A stretch of DNA of 64,000 nt from contig JANNDY010000056.1 in assembly GCA_031378345.1 (NCBI GenBank), positions 4,350 to 68,349 of the forward strand. Direction: 5' to 3'. A model generated the notes under the pieces. That model did no database searches. It was not told the DNA's origin and saw only the letters and a program-made list of their open reading frames with translations. Shown here piece after piece: positions 16,989 through 26,319 of the stretch (its first letter is position 1; each line of letters starts with the position of its first letter). Origin of the DNA: Emticicia sp031378345 (GTDB taxonomy: Bacteria; Bacteroidota; Bacteroidia; Cytophagales; Spirosomataceae). The translations under genes and the position numbers were made by a program.

Positions 16989-17804
16989 ATGAACCTTTCA
17001 AAATATACTCTTTTAGCATTTTCTTTAGTAATTATCTTTTTTTCCTGTGGCAAAAAAGAGATAACATTATTGAAAGAAAAAACTGTTGTTGTAACACAAA
17101 AGCTGTGTTATCCAAAAAGTGCTGACCACGGGCATGGTATAGTTTATAATTTTAGCTATGATGCCAAAAATCTTTTGACAACAATAGATGGTTTTCCTGA
17201 TTTTGATTTTATAGTTTACGAAAATGGTTTGCCCAAAAAAGCTACCAATTCGCTTGATAAATCTTATTATGTTGGCTTCGATTATGACACCAAAGGAGCA
17301 TTATCACAAATCAATTTTGTAGGAAAAGACAGTCGTGGAAAGGCTTTTGAGTTTAAAAGTAAAGTTTATACAAACACAAAAAAACAAATAGAAAAAATTG
17401 ATTTATTATTACCTGTTTTTGATGAAATAATTGTTACAAAACTGGAATATGATGTCAACGGAAATACAAAAAAAATAAGTTTGATTGATGGAACTAAGAC
17501 CAAAGTATTATTAGAAAACTTAACTTTTGATGATAAAAAATCTCCTTATTTGAATACTCCTATGGGCAATGTAATGGCATATTTCTCTATATTTTCGGCA
17601 ACAATTGGTGCAGAAAATACTACTTATTTTTCTAATAAAAACAATGCAACTTCCACAAAAATCTACTCCGAAAATGGCGATGTGTTGTTTAACTACAAAT
17701 ACGAATACAATGCCACTGGCTACCCTACAAAGGCAATAATCTCCCGAAAGGCCGAAGGAAAAACCGAAAATTATGAAGAAAATTTTGTGTATGATTGTAA
17801 GTAA
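16989..17804 (+). CDS. Lipoprotein, hypothetical (YD/DUF4595-like)
   Basis: A 271-aa protein with a lipoprotein signal: hydrophobic core then FFSCGKKE, so Cys about residue 20 would be lipidated. The body alternates aromatic-rich strands of the form FSYDAKN, YVGFDYDTKGALSQINF, LEYDVNGNTKKI and YKYEYNATGYP, a repeat style seen in DUF4595-like and RHS/YD-type lipoproteins of Bacteroidota. It precedes pyrG but has its own -7 element, and pyrG has another. No function can be stated. Confidence 0.75.
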   Translation: MNLSKYTLLAFSLVIIFFSCGKKEITLLKEKTVVVTQKLCYPKSADHGHGIVYNFSYDAKNLLTTIDGFPDFDFIVYENGLPKKATNSLDKSYYVGFDYDTKGALSQINFVGKDSRGKAFEFKSKVYTNTKKQIEKIDLLLPVFDEIIVTKLEYDVNGNTKKISLIDGTKTKVLLENLTFDDKKSPYLNTPMGNVMAYFSIFSATIGAENTTYFSNKNNATSTKIYSENGDVLFNYKYEYNATGYPTKAIISRKAEGKTENYEENFVYDCK

Positions 17805-17917
17805 GAAATAAGACTATTAAATTTAATACAATTAATAACTACCTAATTATCAATGCTTTAAGGTAATAATCGAAATACTTACAAAACTTTTTCCCCGTAA
17901 TTCCAGCAAAATTCTGT

Positions 17918-17925
17918 ACCTTTGC
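17918..17925 (+). promoter_or_regulatory. -7 promoter element of pyrG
   Basis: TACCTTTG followed by GCATCCCG, the typical Bacteroidota start-region sequence, 27 bases before the pyrG ATG. Confidence 0.6.
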
Positions 17926-17952
17926 ATCCCGTAATCAAAGACACAAAAACTC

Positions 17953-19590
17953 ATGTCAGTAAACGGGAACACACGCACCCCAAAGTATATTTTCGTAACA
18001 GGCGGCGTAACATCTTCACTCGGAAAAGGCATTATTGCCTCCTCTCTTGCCAAATTGCTGCAAGCAAGAGGTTTATCTGTAACCATTCAAAAATTTGACC
18101 CGTACATTAATATTGACCCGGGAACACTCAATCCTTATGAGCATGGCGAATGTTATGTAACAGATGACGGTGCAGAAACCGACCTCGACTTGGGGCATTA
18201 TGAGCGTTTTTTGAATGTGCCAACTTCACAAGCCAACAATGTAACCACTGGTCGTATATATAATAATGTAATCACCAATGAGCGAAAAGGCGTTTATCTT
18301 GGAAAAACCGTTCAGGTAATTCCGCATATTACTGACGAAATCAAGCGAAATATTCTTCAATTAGGGGAAACAGGCAATTTCGACATCATTATTACCGAAC
18401 TTGGCGGTTGTGTTGGCGACATTGAATCGTTGCCATTTGTAGAAGCGGTGCGTCAATTAAAATGGGATTTAGGTTCAGATAATTTACTTACAATTCACCT
18501 TACGCTTATTCCGTATCTTGCCTCTGCAGGCGAGCTAAAAACTAAACCTACACAACATTCTGTAAAGATGTTACAAGAATCGGGCGTACAACCCGACATC
18601 ATTGTTTGTCGTACAGAGCATCCTTTGCCAGTCGAAATTCGTAGAAAAATAGCACTTTTTTGTAATGTTGAGCAAAATTCGGTCATCGAAGCAATGGACG
18701 CTGAAACGATTTATGATGTTCCATTGTTGATGCAGAAAGAAAGACTCGACCAGCGAGTGCTTTATATGCTGGATATTTATAACGACCAAGATGCCGACAT
18801 GGAATCTTGGAAAGGATTTTTAGATAGATTCAAAAACCCTGTTGAGTATATCAAGATTGGTTTGGTAGGAAAATACATTGAGTTGAAAGATGCTTATAAG
18901 TCAATTATCGAATCTTTTATTCATGCTGGTGCTGCCAATAAATGTAAAGTTACGCTCGAATGGATTCATTCAGAAAGCCTTGAAGTTGATAATATTGCCG
19001 AGAAATTTTCAGGTTTAGATGGTGTTTTGGTTGCTCCGGGTTTTGGAGAAAGAGGTATTGAAGGTAAAATTGAAGCAGTACGTTATGTGCGTGAAAACAA
19101 TATTCCGTTTTTTGGAATTTGTTTAGGAATGCAAATGGCTTGTATCGAATTTGCAAGAAATGTGATTGGTTTACCAGAAGCTCATTCAACAGAAATGTGT
19201 CCTGAAACCAAGTTTCCAGTTATAGACTTAATGGAAGAGCAAAAAACTGTAACGGACAAAGGCGGCACGATGCGTTTGGGTTCATATAATTGCAAAACAA
19301 AAGATAAAACATTGGCTCGCAAGATTTATGGCAAAGCGAATATCACTGAGCGTCATCGCCACCGTTGGGAGTTTAATAATAAATATTTGAAAGATTTTGA
19401 AGCAGCGGGAATGGTGGTTTCGGGAGTAAATCCAGAAAGTGGCTTGGTCGAAATCATTGAATTGCCAAATCACCCATATTTTATAGGTGTGCAGTTTCAC
19501 CCCGAATTAAAAAGTACCGTAATGACACCACACCCACTTTTTGTGAATTTTGTTAAAGCCGCAATTGAATATTCGGCAAGCAAGAAATAG
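17953..19590 (+). CDS. pyrG: CTP synthase
   Basis: A 545-aa enzyme that makes CTP from UTP, ATP and glutamine. The N-terminal amidoligase domain begins KYIFVTGGVTSSLGKGI with DPYINIDPGTLNPYEHGE; the C-terminal class I glutaminase has the catalytic Cys (C390) in FFGICLGMQMA and a GVQFHPEL His/Glu pair near the end. Length and motifs are canonical. It is preceded by its own promoter element; yidC follows 138 bases later. Confidence 0.98.
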   Translation: MSVNGNTRTPKYIFVTGGVTSSLGKGIIASSLAKLLQARGLSVTIQKFDPYINIDPGTLNPYEHGECYVTDDGAETDLDLGHYERFLNVPTSQANNVTTGRIYNNVITNERKGVYLGKTVQVIPHITDEIKRNILQLGETGNFDIIITELGGCVGDIESLPFVEAVRQLKWDLGSDNLLTIHLTLIPYLASAGELKTKPTQHSVKMLQESGVQPDIIVCRTEHPLPVEIRRKIALFCNVEQNSVIEAMDAETIYDVPLLMQKERLDQRVLYMLDIYNDQDADMESWKGFLDRFKNPVEYIKIGLVGKYIELKDAYKSIIESFIHAGAANKCKVTLEWIHSESLEVDNIAEKFSGLDGVLVAPGFGERGIEGKIEAVRYVRENNIPFFGICLGMQMACIEFARNVIGLPEAHSTEMCPETKFPVIDLMEEQKTVTDKGGTMRLGSYNCKTKDKTLARKIYGKANITERHRHRWEFNNKYLKDFEAAGMVVSGVNPESGLVEIIELPNHPYFIGVQFHPELKSTVMTPHPLFVNFVKAAIEYSASKK

Positions 19591-19728
19591 CAATTAGGAA
19601 ATACAATGAATCTTTGCGAATTTTGTAGTGTTTTTAATAAAAAAAGTAATTATTTAGACATATAAATAATCAAATAAATCTAAATAATTGCTTTAATCAT
19701 AGTCTTTTTTTACGTATTTAAAAACTTA

Positions 19729-21594
19729 ATGGAAAAATTAGTAGATAAAAATCAACTCATTGGTATAGCGTTGATGATGTGTTTGTGGGCGGGTTATATG
19801 TATTTGAGTCCTGAAGCCCCAGTTGAAACTCCTGCACCAGTTGCCCAAAAAACTGCCGCAAAAACAATAACAGCTCCCGATGCTCTGAAAGACACTCTTG
19901 CCCTCAAAGCTGCTTTTGGCGATTTTGCTGCCGCAGCAATAGGTACTTCACAAGATATTGTAGTAGAAAACCAAGATGCAAAATATACATTTAGCACTTT
20001 TGGAGGTGCAATCAAGCAAGTTGTTTTGAAAAACTACTCAACTTATGCAGATTTTAAGGCAGGTTCTAAAAATCCGATGGTGCTGATTGATGAAAAAAGC
20101 TCATCAATGAACCTCGAAATTCAGACAAACAAAGGTAAAGTTGATTTGAAAAAACTTTATTATTCAACTGATAGCAAGCCAAGCGTTATTAAAGAAGGGG
20201 ATTCTACTAAAGTCGTTTTTAAATTACAAATTGCTGATAATCAATACGTTGAACAAGTTTATACCATCAAAGGCAAAGGTTTTATAGTTGATTATGACGT
20301 AAATTTAGTTGGAATGGATGCCCTTGTACAGAACCAACCTGTACGTTTTTTCTGGCAAGACAATCTCAAAGTTTTAGAACATGATATTTCTGAAAATAGA
20401 AAATCTGCACAAATCAATTTCTGGAATGCCAAAGATGATGAATTTGATGATTTAGGAGCAAATGCAGCAGGAAATGAAGATGAAAGTATAGCTGATCCAG
20501 TCAAATGGTATTCGTTTAAACAAAAATATTTTGTTACGGGTTTTGTGGCTAAAAATCAGCCAATGACTTCTGCAAAATTGAAACTTGTTACACCCGAATT
20601 GGACAGTAGCATAGTAAAAATAGTTGAAGTTGATGCAGTTTTGCCTATTTCAGACATGAAAACGGGCAAGGGAAATTACCGTTTTTACTTTGGTCCAAAT
20701 GAATATGATATTGTCAAAAACGTAGCTGATGGCTTCCACCGTAATGTTTATTTGGGGTATGATTTTGTAAAACCTATCAACCGATTCGTTTTTGTGCCAT
20801 TGTTCAATTTGGCAGAAACTTTTATGAGTAATTATGGTTTGCTTATCATTGTGGTTGTAATTATTTTGAAAACATTACTTACACCTTTGATTTATAAATC
20901 GTACATTAGTTCTGCTAAAATGCGTGTAATGGCTCCAGAGCTTGCTGAATTGAAAGAAAAAGTAGGCGATGACCAAGTAAAAATGCAGCAAGAGCAAATG
21001 AAGTTGTATCAACAGGTGGGTGTAAATCCATTGAGCGGGTGCATTCCGATGTTGTTGCAAATGCCAATTTTGATGTCGGTTTTCTTCTTGTTTCCAAACA
21101 TGATTATGTTCCGTCAGAAAAACTTTTTGTGGGCTTCTGACCTTTCAACGTATGATTATCCAATTAGTTGGGCTACAAATTTACCAGTTGTTGGCAATCA
21201 TATTAGTTTATTTGTGGTACTAATGACACTTTCGAGTTTGGCATTTACTTATTACAATAATCAAATCACGCCTGACCAACCTGGCCCGATTGATATGAAG
21301 AAAATGAGTTATGTATTTCCAATCGTTTTCTTTTTTGTATTAAATAGTTTTCCAGCTGCATTAAGTTTTTATTATTTAGTGTCAAATGTCGTAACAATCG
21401 CTCAACAACAAATTGTACGTCGTTTCGTTGATGAAGATAAGATTCGCAAGATTTTGGATGATAATAAAATTAAATTTCATGCGAATCCGCAAGCGGCTAA
21501 AAAAGGGAAATTTGCTCAATTTATGGAAAAACAAGTGAAAATGGCAGAAGAAACGCGTCAATTGCAGAATAACGATAAGAAAAAGAAAAAATAA
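19729..21594 (+). CDS. yidC: Membrane protein insertase YidC
   Basis: A 621-aa insertase that places proteins into the inner membrane, alone or with Sec. Residues 5-25 form the first helix, followed by a large periplasmic beta domain (about 70-350; RFFWQDNLKVLEHD, KWYSFKQKYFVTGF) and the conserved core of five helices starting near 365 (NYGLLIIVVVIILKTLLTPLIYKSYISSAKMRVMAPE; GCIPMLLQMPILMSVFF). The tail is Lys-rich (NDKKKKK), as in ribosome-contacting YidC forms. Typical for the Gram-negative form. Confidence 0.97.
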   Translation: MEKLVDKNQLIGIALMMCLWAGYMYLSPEAPVETPAPVAQKTAAKTITAPDALKDTLALKAAFGDFAAAAIGTSQDIVVENQDAKYTFSTFGGAIKQVVLKNYSTYADFKAGSKNPMVLIDEKSSSMNLEIQTNKGKVDLKKLYYSTDSKPSVIKEGDSTKVVFKLQIADNQYVEQVYTIKGKGFIVDYDVNLVGMDALVQNQPVRFFWQDNLKVLEHDISENRKSAQINFWNAKDDEFDDLGANAAGNEDESIADPVKWYSFKQKYFVTGFVAKNQPMTSAKLKLVTPELDSSIVKIVEVDAVLPISDMKTGKGNYRFYFGPNEYDIVKNVADGFHRNVYLGYDFVKPINRFVFVPLFNLAETFMSNYGLLIIVVVIILKTLLTPLIYKSYISSAKMRVMAPELAELKEKVGDDQVKMQQEQMKLYQQVGVNPLSGCIPMLLQMPILMSVFFLFPNMIMFRQKNFLWASDLSTYDYPISWATNLPVVGNHISLFVVLMTLSSLAFTYYNNQITPDQPGPIDMKKMSYVFPIVFFFVLNSFPAALSFYYLVSNVVTIAQQQIVRRFVDEDKIRKILDDNKIKFHANPQAAKKGKFAQFMEKQVKMAEETRQLQNNDKKKKK

Positions 21595-21597
21595 CAA

Positions 21598-21696
21598 AAC
21601 CCCACCCCAACCCTCCCCAAAAGGGATGGCTTTTTTAAAAAGCATAGCTTTTTTCTTTTTTACCCCCTCCCTTTTGGGGAGGGTCGGGGTGGGGTT
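21598..21696. repeat. C/G-rich inverted repeat (hairpin, terminator-like)
   Basis: ACCCCACCCCAACCCTCCCC then AAAAGGGATGG on the left is mirrored by CCCTCCCTTTTGGGGAGGG and TCGGGGTGGGGTT on the right, around about 35 bases. This is a dispersed repeat type familiar from Bacteroidota genomes. It fills the gap between yidC and the next gene and could end yidC transcription. Confidence 0.8.
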
Positions 21697-21715
21697 CTAA
21701 CCTAAACTAAAACCT

Positions 21716-23389
21716 ATGAAAAGGTCACCTAATCTTTTCATCCTTTTGCTGTTATCTTACTCTACGATAGCTCAACATGTTATCCTTATTGAGAAAGAAT
21801 ATGCTTTAAAATACAAAAAATCGGTACAACTTTATGCCGACCAGAAGTATTTTGAAGCAAAAGACGAACTCACTCCCCTCGCAGGTCGGAGATATAGTAA
21901 TTCGATGGTCCCTTTTGTGCATTATTACCATGCTCTTTGTTCATTCAAATTACAAAAGTACTTCGATTCTCGTACGATGCTTCGCCAGCTTTTTGAGCGT
22001 TTTCCTGACTGGAGAAAAATAGATGAGGCATATTATTTATATGCCAATGCTTGCTTTGCCGAAAATTATGTTGATGAGGGGATGCAATCTGTAAATCGTA
22101 TTTCGACAAGTGCTTTAAAGCACGACCTCGAAAATATGCAATATTTTTATTTTAGTAAATACAAAGACCCCTCTCAACTCAAGCAATTCAATCAGAAATT
22201 TCCAAATAGTATTATTGTTGCTCAACTATTAGTTGATAATATTCAAAAAAACAGGTTTGCCAGTCGAGAAGATTTAGAGCTTTCTGATAGACTTACCAAC
22301 CAATTTAATTTAGGAGAAATAAGCATTACCCCTAAAAAGACCACAACAAAAAAAGAAAGTAATGGTGTAATAAATATAGCTATACTTTTGCCTTTTCGCC
22401 TTGTTGAATTTGACCCTGCTAAAAACAATCGTGCCAATCAATATATCTATGATATGTATGCAGGCATGAAATTGGCAAAGGAAAAATTAGAAATGGATCA
22501 AATTAATGTCAATTTATTTACCTTTGATATTGACCGTGATGCAAATTTGGTTACTGAATTAGTCAATAATAGTAATTTTACTCAAATTGATTTAATAGTT
22601 GGACCACTATACCCTGAGGCTAATAAAATAGCCAATACTTTTGCAAAATCAAATGAAGTTGTTCAGGTGCATCCATTGTCGAATAATAAACAATTGATTG
22701 CCAATGACAAAGCAACTTTTTTGGCGTCCCCATCTTATGAAATGCAAGCTACAAAAGCTTTGGAATATATCAATTCACAAAATACACCTCGCTCTGTCGC
22801 TATTTACTTTGGGAATACTCGTAAAGACTCAACTTTTGCTTATATTTATCGTGATAAAGCTTTAGAAAATGGAATAGATGTAACAGTCATAAAGCGATTT
22901 ACTGTTGCCGAAGACATTGATATTAGACGCAAACCCGGGCATATTTTCATTTCTGGGAGTGATAATTCGTTTGGTTCGAAGGTTATCAATGGTTTAGATA
23001 AAAAGAAGATAGTTGCACCCATTATGGCCGCTTCTTCGGCGTTTGATTTTGAAGGTTCATCTCTTGGGATTTTCAATCGTCAATTGTATTTAATTCAGTT
23101 AGATTACATCAACCGAGAGAAAGAGGAAGTTAAAAATTTTCGTAGTAGTTATATCAACGACCAAAACATTGCCCCTTCATATTATGGATTTTGGGGCTAT
23201 GATATGCTTCTTTTTTATGGTCGAATGTTGAATTCGGGCAAAGGTAAGCTTCGAAATAATTTAGATGCGATAGAATACACACAAGGGTATGTACTTGATG
23301 GTTTTGACTATACAAATGGTTCAAATGAAAACAAAATCGTACCTATAATTAAATATCAAGATGGGAAATTTATAGAAGTTGCGAGATAA
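21716..23389 (+). CDS. Periplasmic-binding-protein-like protein with N-terminal TPR-like region
   Basis: A 557-aa exported protein: signal peptide (1-19, ending STIAQ), a helical tetratricopeptide-like region (about 30-170, with YHALCSFKLQKYFDSRTMLRQL) and then a type I periplasmic-binding fold (about 205-557) beginning INIAILLPFRLVEFD and containing DLIVGPLYPEANKIA and SVAIYFGNTRKDSTF. Such proteins are annotated as amino-acid ABC-transporter receptors, but no transporter genes are nearby, so it may be a sensory or structural protein instead. Ligand unknown. Confidence 0.82.
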   Translation: MKRSPNLFILLLLSYSTIAQHVILIEKEYALKYKKSVQLYADQKYFEAKDELTPLAGRRYSNSMVPFVHYYHALCSFKLQKYFDSRTMLRQLFERFPDWRKIDEAYYLYANACFAENYVDEGMQSVNRISTSALKHDLENMQYFYFSKYKDPSQLKQFNQKFPNSIIVAQLLVDNIQKNRFASREDLELSDRLTNQFNLGEISITPKKTTTKKESNGVINIAILLPFRLVEFDPAKNNRANQYIYDMYAGMKLAKEKLEMDQINVNLFTFDIDRDANLVTELVNNSNFTQIDLIVGPLYPEANKIANTFAKSNEVVQVHPLSNNKQLIANDKATFLASPSYEMQATKALEYINSQNTPRSVAIYFGNTRKDSTFAYIYRDKALENGIDVTVIKRFTVAEDIDIRRKPGHIFISGSDNSFGSKVINGLDKKKIVAPIMAASSAFDFEGSSLGIFNRQLYLIQLDYINREKEEVKNFRSSYINDQNIAPSYYGFWGYDMLLFYGRMLNSGKGKLRNNLDAIEYTQGYVLDGFDYTNGSNENKIVPIIKYQDGKFIEVAR

Positions 23390-23410
23390 AAACTTTCCAA
23401 AAGTTATACA

Positions 23411-23447
23411 AAAAAAAAGAGATACTTTTCGAGCATCTCTTTTTTTT
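23411..23447. terminator. Bidirectional terminator
   Basis: AAAAGAGAT and ATCTCTTTT pair over an 11-base loop, with A8 before and T8 after. It separates the binding-protein gene (+) from the small basic protein gene (-). Confidence 0.8.
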
Positions 23448-23491
23448 ATTAGCAAAATTTGAACTATCAGTATTAAAATTGATAATTGAAA

Positions 23492-23635
23492 TTATTTTGC
23501 AAATTCAGCTTTTAAAACTTCAATATCAACACGCTTAATGTCTAATTTCAAAGACAAACGTTTGATTGATGCTAAACGGTTTTTAGCTATTGCTTGGTTT
23601 CTTCTTGCCTTACGCTTTAATTGAGTTACTGCCAT
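23492..23635 (-). CDS. 47-aa highly basic conserved-type protein
   Basis: An ORF below the usual size cut-off. The start is MAVTQLKRKARRNQ, the middle LASIKRLSLKLDIKRV, and the end LKAEFAK. About 30% of residues are Lys or Arg, with a predicted long helix. It has its own -7 promoter element (TAACTTTG at 23676-23683) and a terminator at its 3' end, which argues for a real gene. Small basic proteins like this in Bacteroidota are often ribosome- or RNA-associated; I do not know a name, and function is inference. Confidence 0.75.
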   Translation of the reverse strand: MAVTQLKRKARRNQAIAKNRLASIKRLSLKLDIKRVDIEVLKAEFAK

Positions 23636-23675
23636 TTTCGTATGTTTTTAAATATTCGTTCTATTTTTCGGAGTG

Positions 23676-23683
23676 CAAAGTTA
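23676..23683 (-). promoter_or_regulatory. -7 promoter element of the 47-aa protein gene
   Basis: Minus-strand TAACTTTG followed by GCACTCCG, matching TAnnTTTG, 40 bases before the start codon. The region upstream is reiterated AATTAAT. Confidence 0.55.
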
Positions 23684-23691
23684 TGAAAATC

Positions 23692-23715
23692 AATTAATAA
23701 TTAATAATTAACAAT
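23692..23715. repeat. Reiterated AATTAAT/AATTGAT words
   Basis: CAATTAATAATTAATAATTAAC. Related single arms with AATTGATAATTGATA lie at about 13787-13812 and with CAATTATCAATTAACAATT at about 34024-34045. Confidence 0.5.
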
Positions 23716-23728
23716 GACTTTTTTCTGT

Positions 23729-23736
23729 TATTTTTG
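23729..23736 (+). promoter_or_regulatory. -7 promoter element of hisS
   Basis: TATTTTTG followed by TGTC fits TAnnTTTG, 73 bases before the hisS start, in the divergent region shared with the 47-aa gene. Confidence 0.4.
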
Positions 23737-23809
23737 TGTCAAATTAATAATTGTCTATTTAAATCGTTGTTTTTGAGTTTTATTTTTCAAAATCAACAAA
23801 AACAACAAC

Positions 23810-25171
23810 ATGAGTAAACCCAGTTTAGCACGAGGAACACGAGATTTTGGACCTTCGGTAATGGTCAAACGGAATTATATTTTTAGTACAATCAAACGAA
23901 CTTTCGAGAAATTTGGTTTTCAACCTATTGAAACGCCTACCATTGAAAACCTTTCGGTTTTGATGGGAAAGTACGGCGATGAAGGGGACCAGCTTTTATT
24001 TAAAATCTTGAATTCGGGCGATTTTTCTAAAGATTTAACACAAAAAGATTTAGATGAAGGTGCAAAAAAACTCACACACAAAGTTTCAGAAAAAGGACTT
24101 CGTTATGACCTAACTGTACCTTTTGCAAGATTTGTGGTAATGAATCGCAACGATTTGGTAATGCCATTTAAGCGTTACCAGATTCAACCAGTTTGGCGTG
24201 CCGACCGACCACAAAAAGGGCGTTACCGTGAATTTTATCAATGCGATGCAGATGTTGTTGGAACTGATTCGCTGATTTGTGAAGCTGAAATTGTATTGAT
24301 GTTGCAAGAAATTTTGCAGAATTTAGGCATCAAAGATTTTACTATAAAAATCAATAATCGAAAAATTTTGTCAGGAATTGCCGAAGTAATTGGCTTAAAA
24401 GGTAGCGAAGTGCCTCTGACGGTTGCCATTGATAAATTAGACAAAATCGGGAAAGATAAAGTTGAAGAAGAATTGCGTGAAAGAGGTTTTTCGGAAGAAT
24501 CAATAGAAAAACTACAGCCTGTTTTTGAAATACAAGGTGCTGATAATCAAGTGTTTAAGAAACTAAAAGATTGGTTGAAAGATTCTGAAATTGGCTTAAA
24601 TGGAATTGAAGAATTAGAGAAAGTTTGGTCTTTGGTTGAATCCTTTGGTTTAGATAATTCTAAGATGCAACTTGATATTACTTTGGCTCGTGGACTAAGC
24701 TATTATACAGGAGCAATTTTTGAAGTAAAAGCCAACGGTGTCCAAATCGGTAGCATTTCGGGTGGCGGACGTTATGATAATCTGACTGAAACTTTCGGAA
24801 TGATAGGTCTTTCAGGCGTAGGTATTTCGCTGGGCGTTGACCGTATTTTTGATGTGATGGAAGAATTAGGTTTGTTTGTTGATAATCAGGGAGTTACGAC
24901 TAAAGTTTTATTGACAAACTTTGATGCAGAAGCAGAAAAATATTCATTACCAATTCTCAAAAAACTTCGTGATGTAGGCATCAATGCTGAAATTTACCCT
25001 GAATCTGGAAAGCTAAAAAAGCAATTTGATTATGCCAATCGCAAGAATATTCCGTTTGTGGTCGTTGTTGGTTCAGATGAAATGCAAACTGGGGAACTGA
25101 CCCTCAAAAATATGACTTTGGGCGAGCAGGAAAAGTTAAATATTGAACAAATTATTGAAAAGCTAAAATAA
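23810..25171 (+). CDS. hisS: Histidine--tRNA ligase
   Basis: A 453-aa class II synthetase charging tRNA-His. Motif 1 region TIKRTFEKFGFQPIETPTIE, motif 2 FKRYQIQPVWRADRPQKGRYREFYQCD, the His-specific ARGLSYYTGAIFEV loop and motif 3 GVGISLGVDRI are all present, with the anticodon-binding domain (about 365-453, VLLTNFDAEAEKYSLPILKKL). mltG follows after 6 bases, so the two probably form an operon. Confidence 0.97.
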   Translation: MSKPSLARGTRDFGPSVMVKRNYIFSTIKRTFEKFGFQPIETPTIENLSVLMGKYGDEGDQLLFKILNSGDFSKDLTQKDLDEGAKKLTHKVSEKGLRYDLTVPFARFVVMNRNDLVMPFKRYQIQPVWRADRPQKGRYREFYQCDADVVGTDSLICEAEIVLMLQEILQNLGIKDFTIKINNRKILSGIAEVIGLKGSEVPLTVAIDKLDKIGKDKVEEELRERGFSEESIEKLQPVFEIQGADNQVFKKLKDWLKDSEIGLNGIEELEKVWSLVESFGLDNSKMQLDITLARGLSYYTGAIFEVKANGVQIGSISGGGRYDNLTETFGMIGLSGVGISLGVDRIFDVMEELGLFVDNQGVTTKVLLTNFDAEAEKYSLPILKKLRDVGINAEIYPESGKLKKQFDYANRKNIPFVVVVGSDEMQTGELTLKNMTLGEQEKLNIEQIIEKLK

Positions 25172-25177
25172 ATTTCT

Positions 25178-26218
25178 ATGTTAAAAAATCGAAAATTCAT
25201 CGCTTACACTTTAGTCATTACCACAACAGTAGTGGCAACTCTATCTTTTTATTTTTGGCAAGTTGCAAATAGTGACAATCTGAATGTTGAAGGAAAAAAA
25301 GACTTTGTTTTGTACATTCCTTCTGGCGGAACTTACAAAAACGTAGTAGACTCGCTGCATAAATACAAAATCATTAATGACGAAATTTCTTTTCAGTTTT
25401 TATCAAAATGGATGAAATATCCTCAAACGGTGAAAGCTGGGCGTTATATCATAAAGCCAAATTCGGGCAATAAAGAAATTATTTCAAAACTCCGTAAAGG
25501 TGAGCAAGATGATGTGAAATTGACTTTCAATAATGTTAGATTAAAGTCAGATTTACTTAAAAAAATGGCAGGTAAATTTGAATTCGACACCGAAAAATTA
25601 GTCGAATTGCTCAAAAATGAGGAGGCTTGTCGAAAATATGGCTTCGATACAACGACCATTATGTGTATGTTTTTGCCAAATACCTATTTTGTGCATTGGA
25701 CAACAACACCCGAGAAATTTATGGGCAGAATGCACGACGAATATAAAAAATACTGGACAGCCGAGCGACTTCAACAAGCCGAAGCTATCAATATGACACC
25801 TATTCAAGTTGCAATTTTGGCTTCGATTGTGCAGTCGGAAACCAACAAAACTGACGAAATGCCACGAGTTGCAGGTGCTTATATCAATCGGATGGCAACG
25901 AATATGCCTTTACAAGCTGACCCTACAGTGAAATTTGCAGTTGGTGATTTTTCATTACGTCGCATTTTGTTTAAGCATTTGGCTGTAAATTCGCCATATA
26001 ATACTTACAAGAATACAGGTTTGCCTCCCGGACCAATTGCTTTGCCAGAGCCAAATGCTCTGAATGCCGTTTTGAATTACGAGCGACATAAATACATATA
26101 CTTTTGTGCAAAAGAAGATTTTTCGGGCTACCATAATTTTGCCGAAACGCTAACTGAACATAATAACAATGCAAAAATATTTCAAGAAGCCTTGAATAAA
26201 GCGAATATTATGAAGTGA
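25178..26218 (+). CDS. mltG: Endolytic transglycosylase MltG
   Basis: A 346-aa inner-membrane lytic transglycosylase that cuts nascent glycan strands. One N-terminal membrane helix (about 8-27), then the YceG-like domain. The catalytic Glu is in ILASIVQSETNKTDEMP, and NTYKNTGLPPGPIALPEPNALNAVL is the family signature. It is 6 bases after hisS and followed by a strong terminator. Confidence 0.95.
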   Translation: MLKNRKFIAYTLVITTTVVATLSFYFWQVANSDNLNVEGKKDFVLYIPSGGTYKNVVDSLHKYKIINDEISFQFLSKWMKYPQTVKAGRYIIKPNSGNKEIISKLRKGEQDDVKLTFNNVRLKSDLLKKMAGKFEFDTEKLVELLKNEEACRKYGFDTTTIMCMFLPNTYFVHWTTTPEKFMGRMHDEYKKYWTAERLQQAEAINMTPIQVAILASIVQSETNKTDEMPRVAGAYINRMATNMPLQADPTVKFAVGDFSLRRILFKHLAVNSPYNTYKNTGLPPGPIALPEPNALNAVLNYERHKYIYFCAKEDFSGYHNFAETLTEHNNNAKIFQEALNKANIMK

Positions 26219-26247
26219 TTTAAGGCGAATATATTTGAAGTTCAATC

Positions 26248-26287
26248 AAAAAAGCGAAGTAAATGAAAAGTTTACTTCGCTTTTTTG
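26248..26287 (+). terminator. Rho-independent terminator of hisS-mltG
   Basis: AAAAGCGAAGTAAA pairs with TTTACTTCGCTTTT over a 7-base loop, followed by further T, 30 bases after the mltG stop. Confidence 0.85.
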
Positions 26288-26319
26288 TTAATTTGCCACT
26301 ACAAACTAAAACTTGAATC

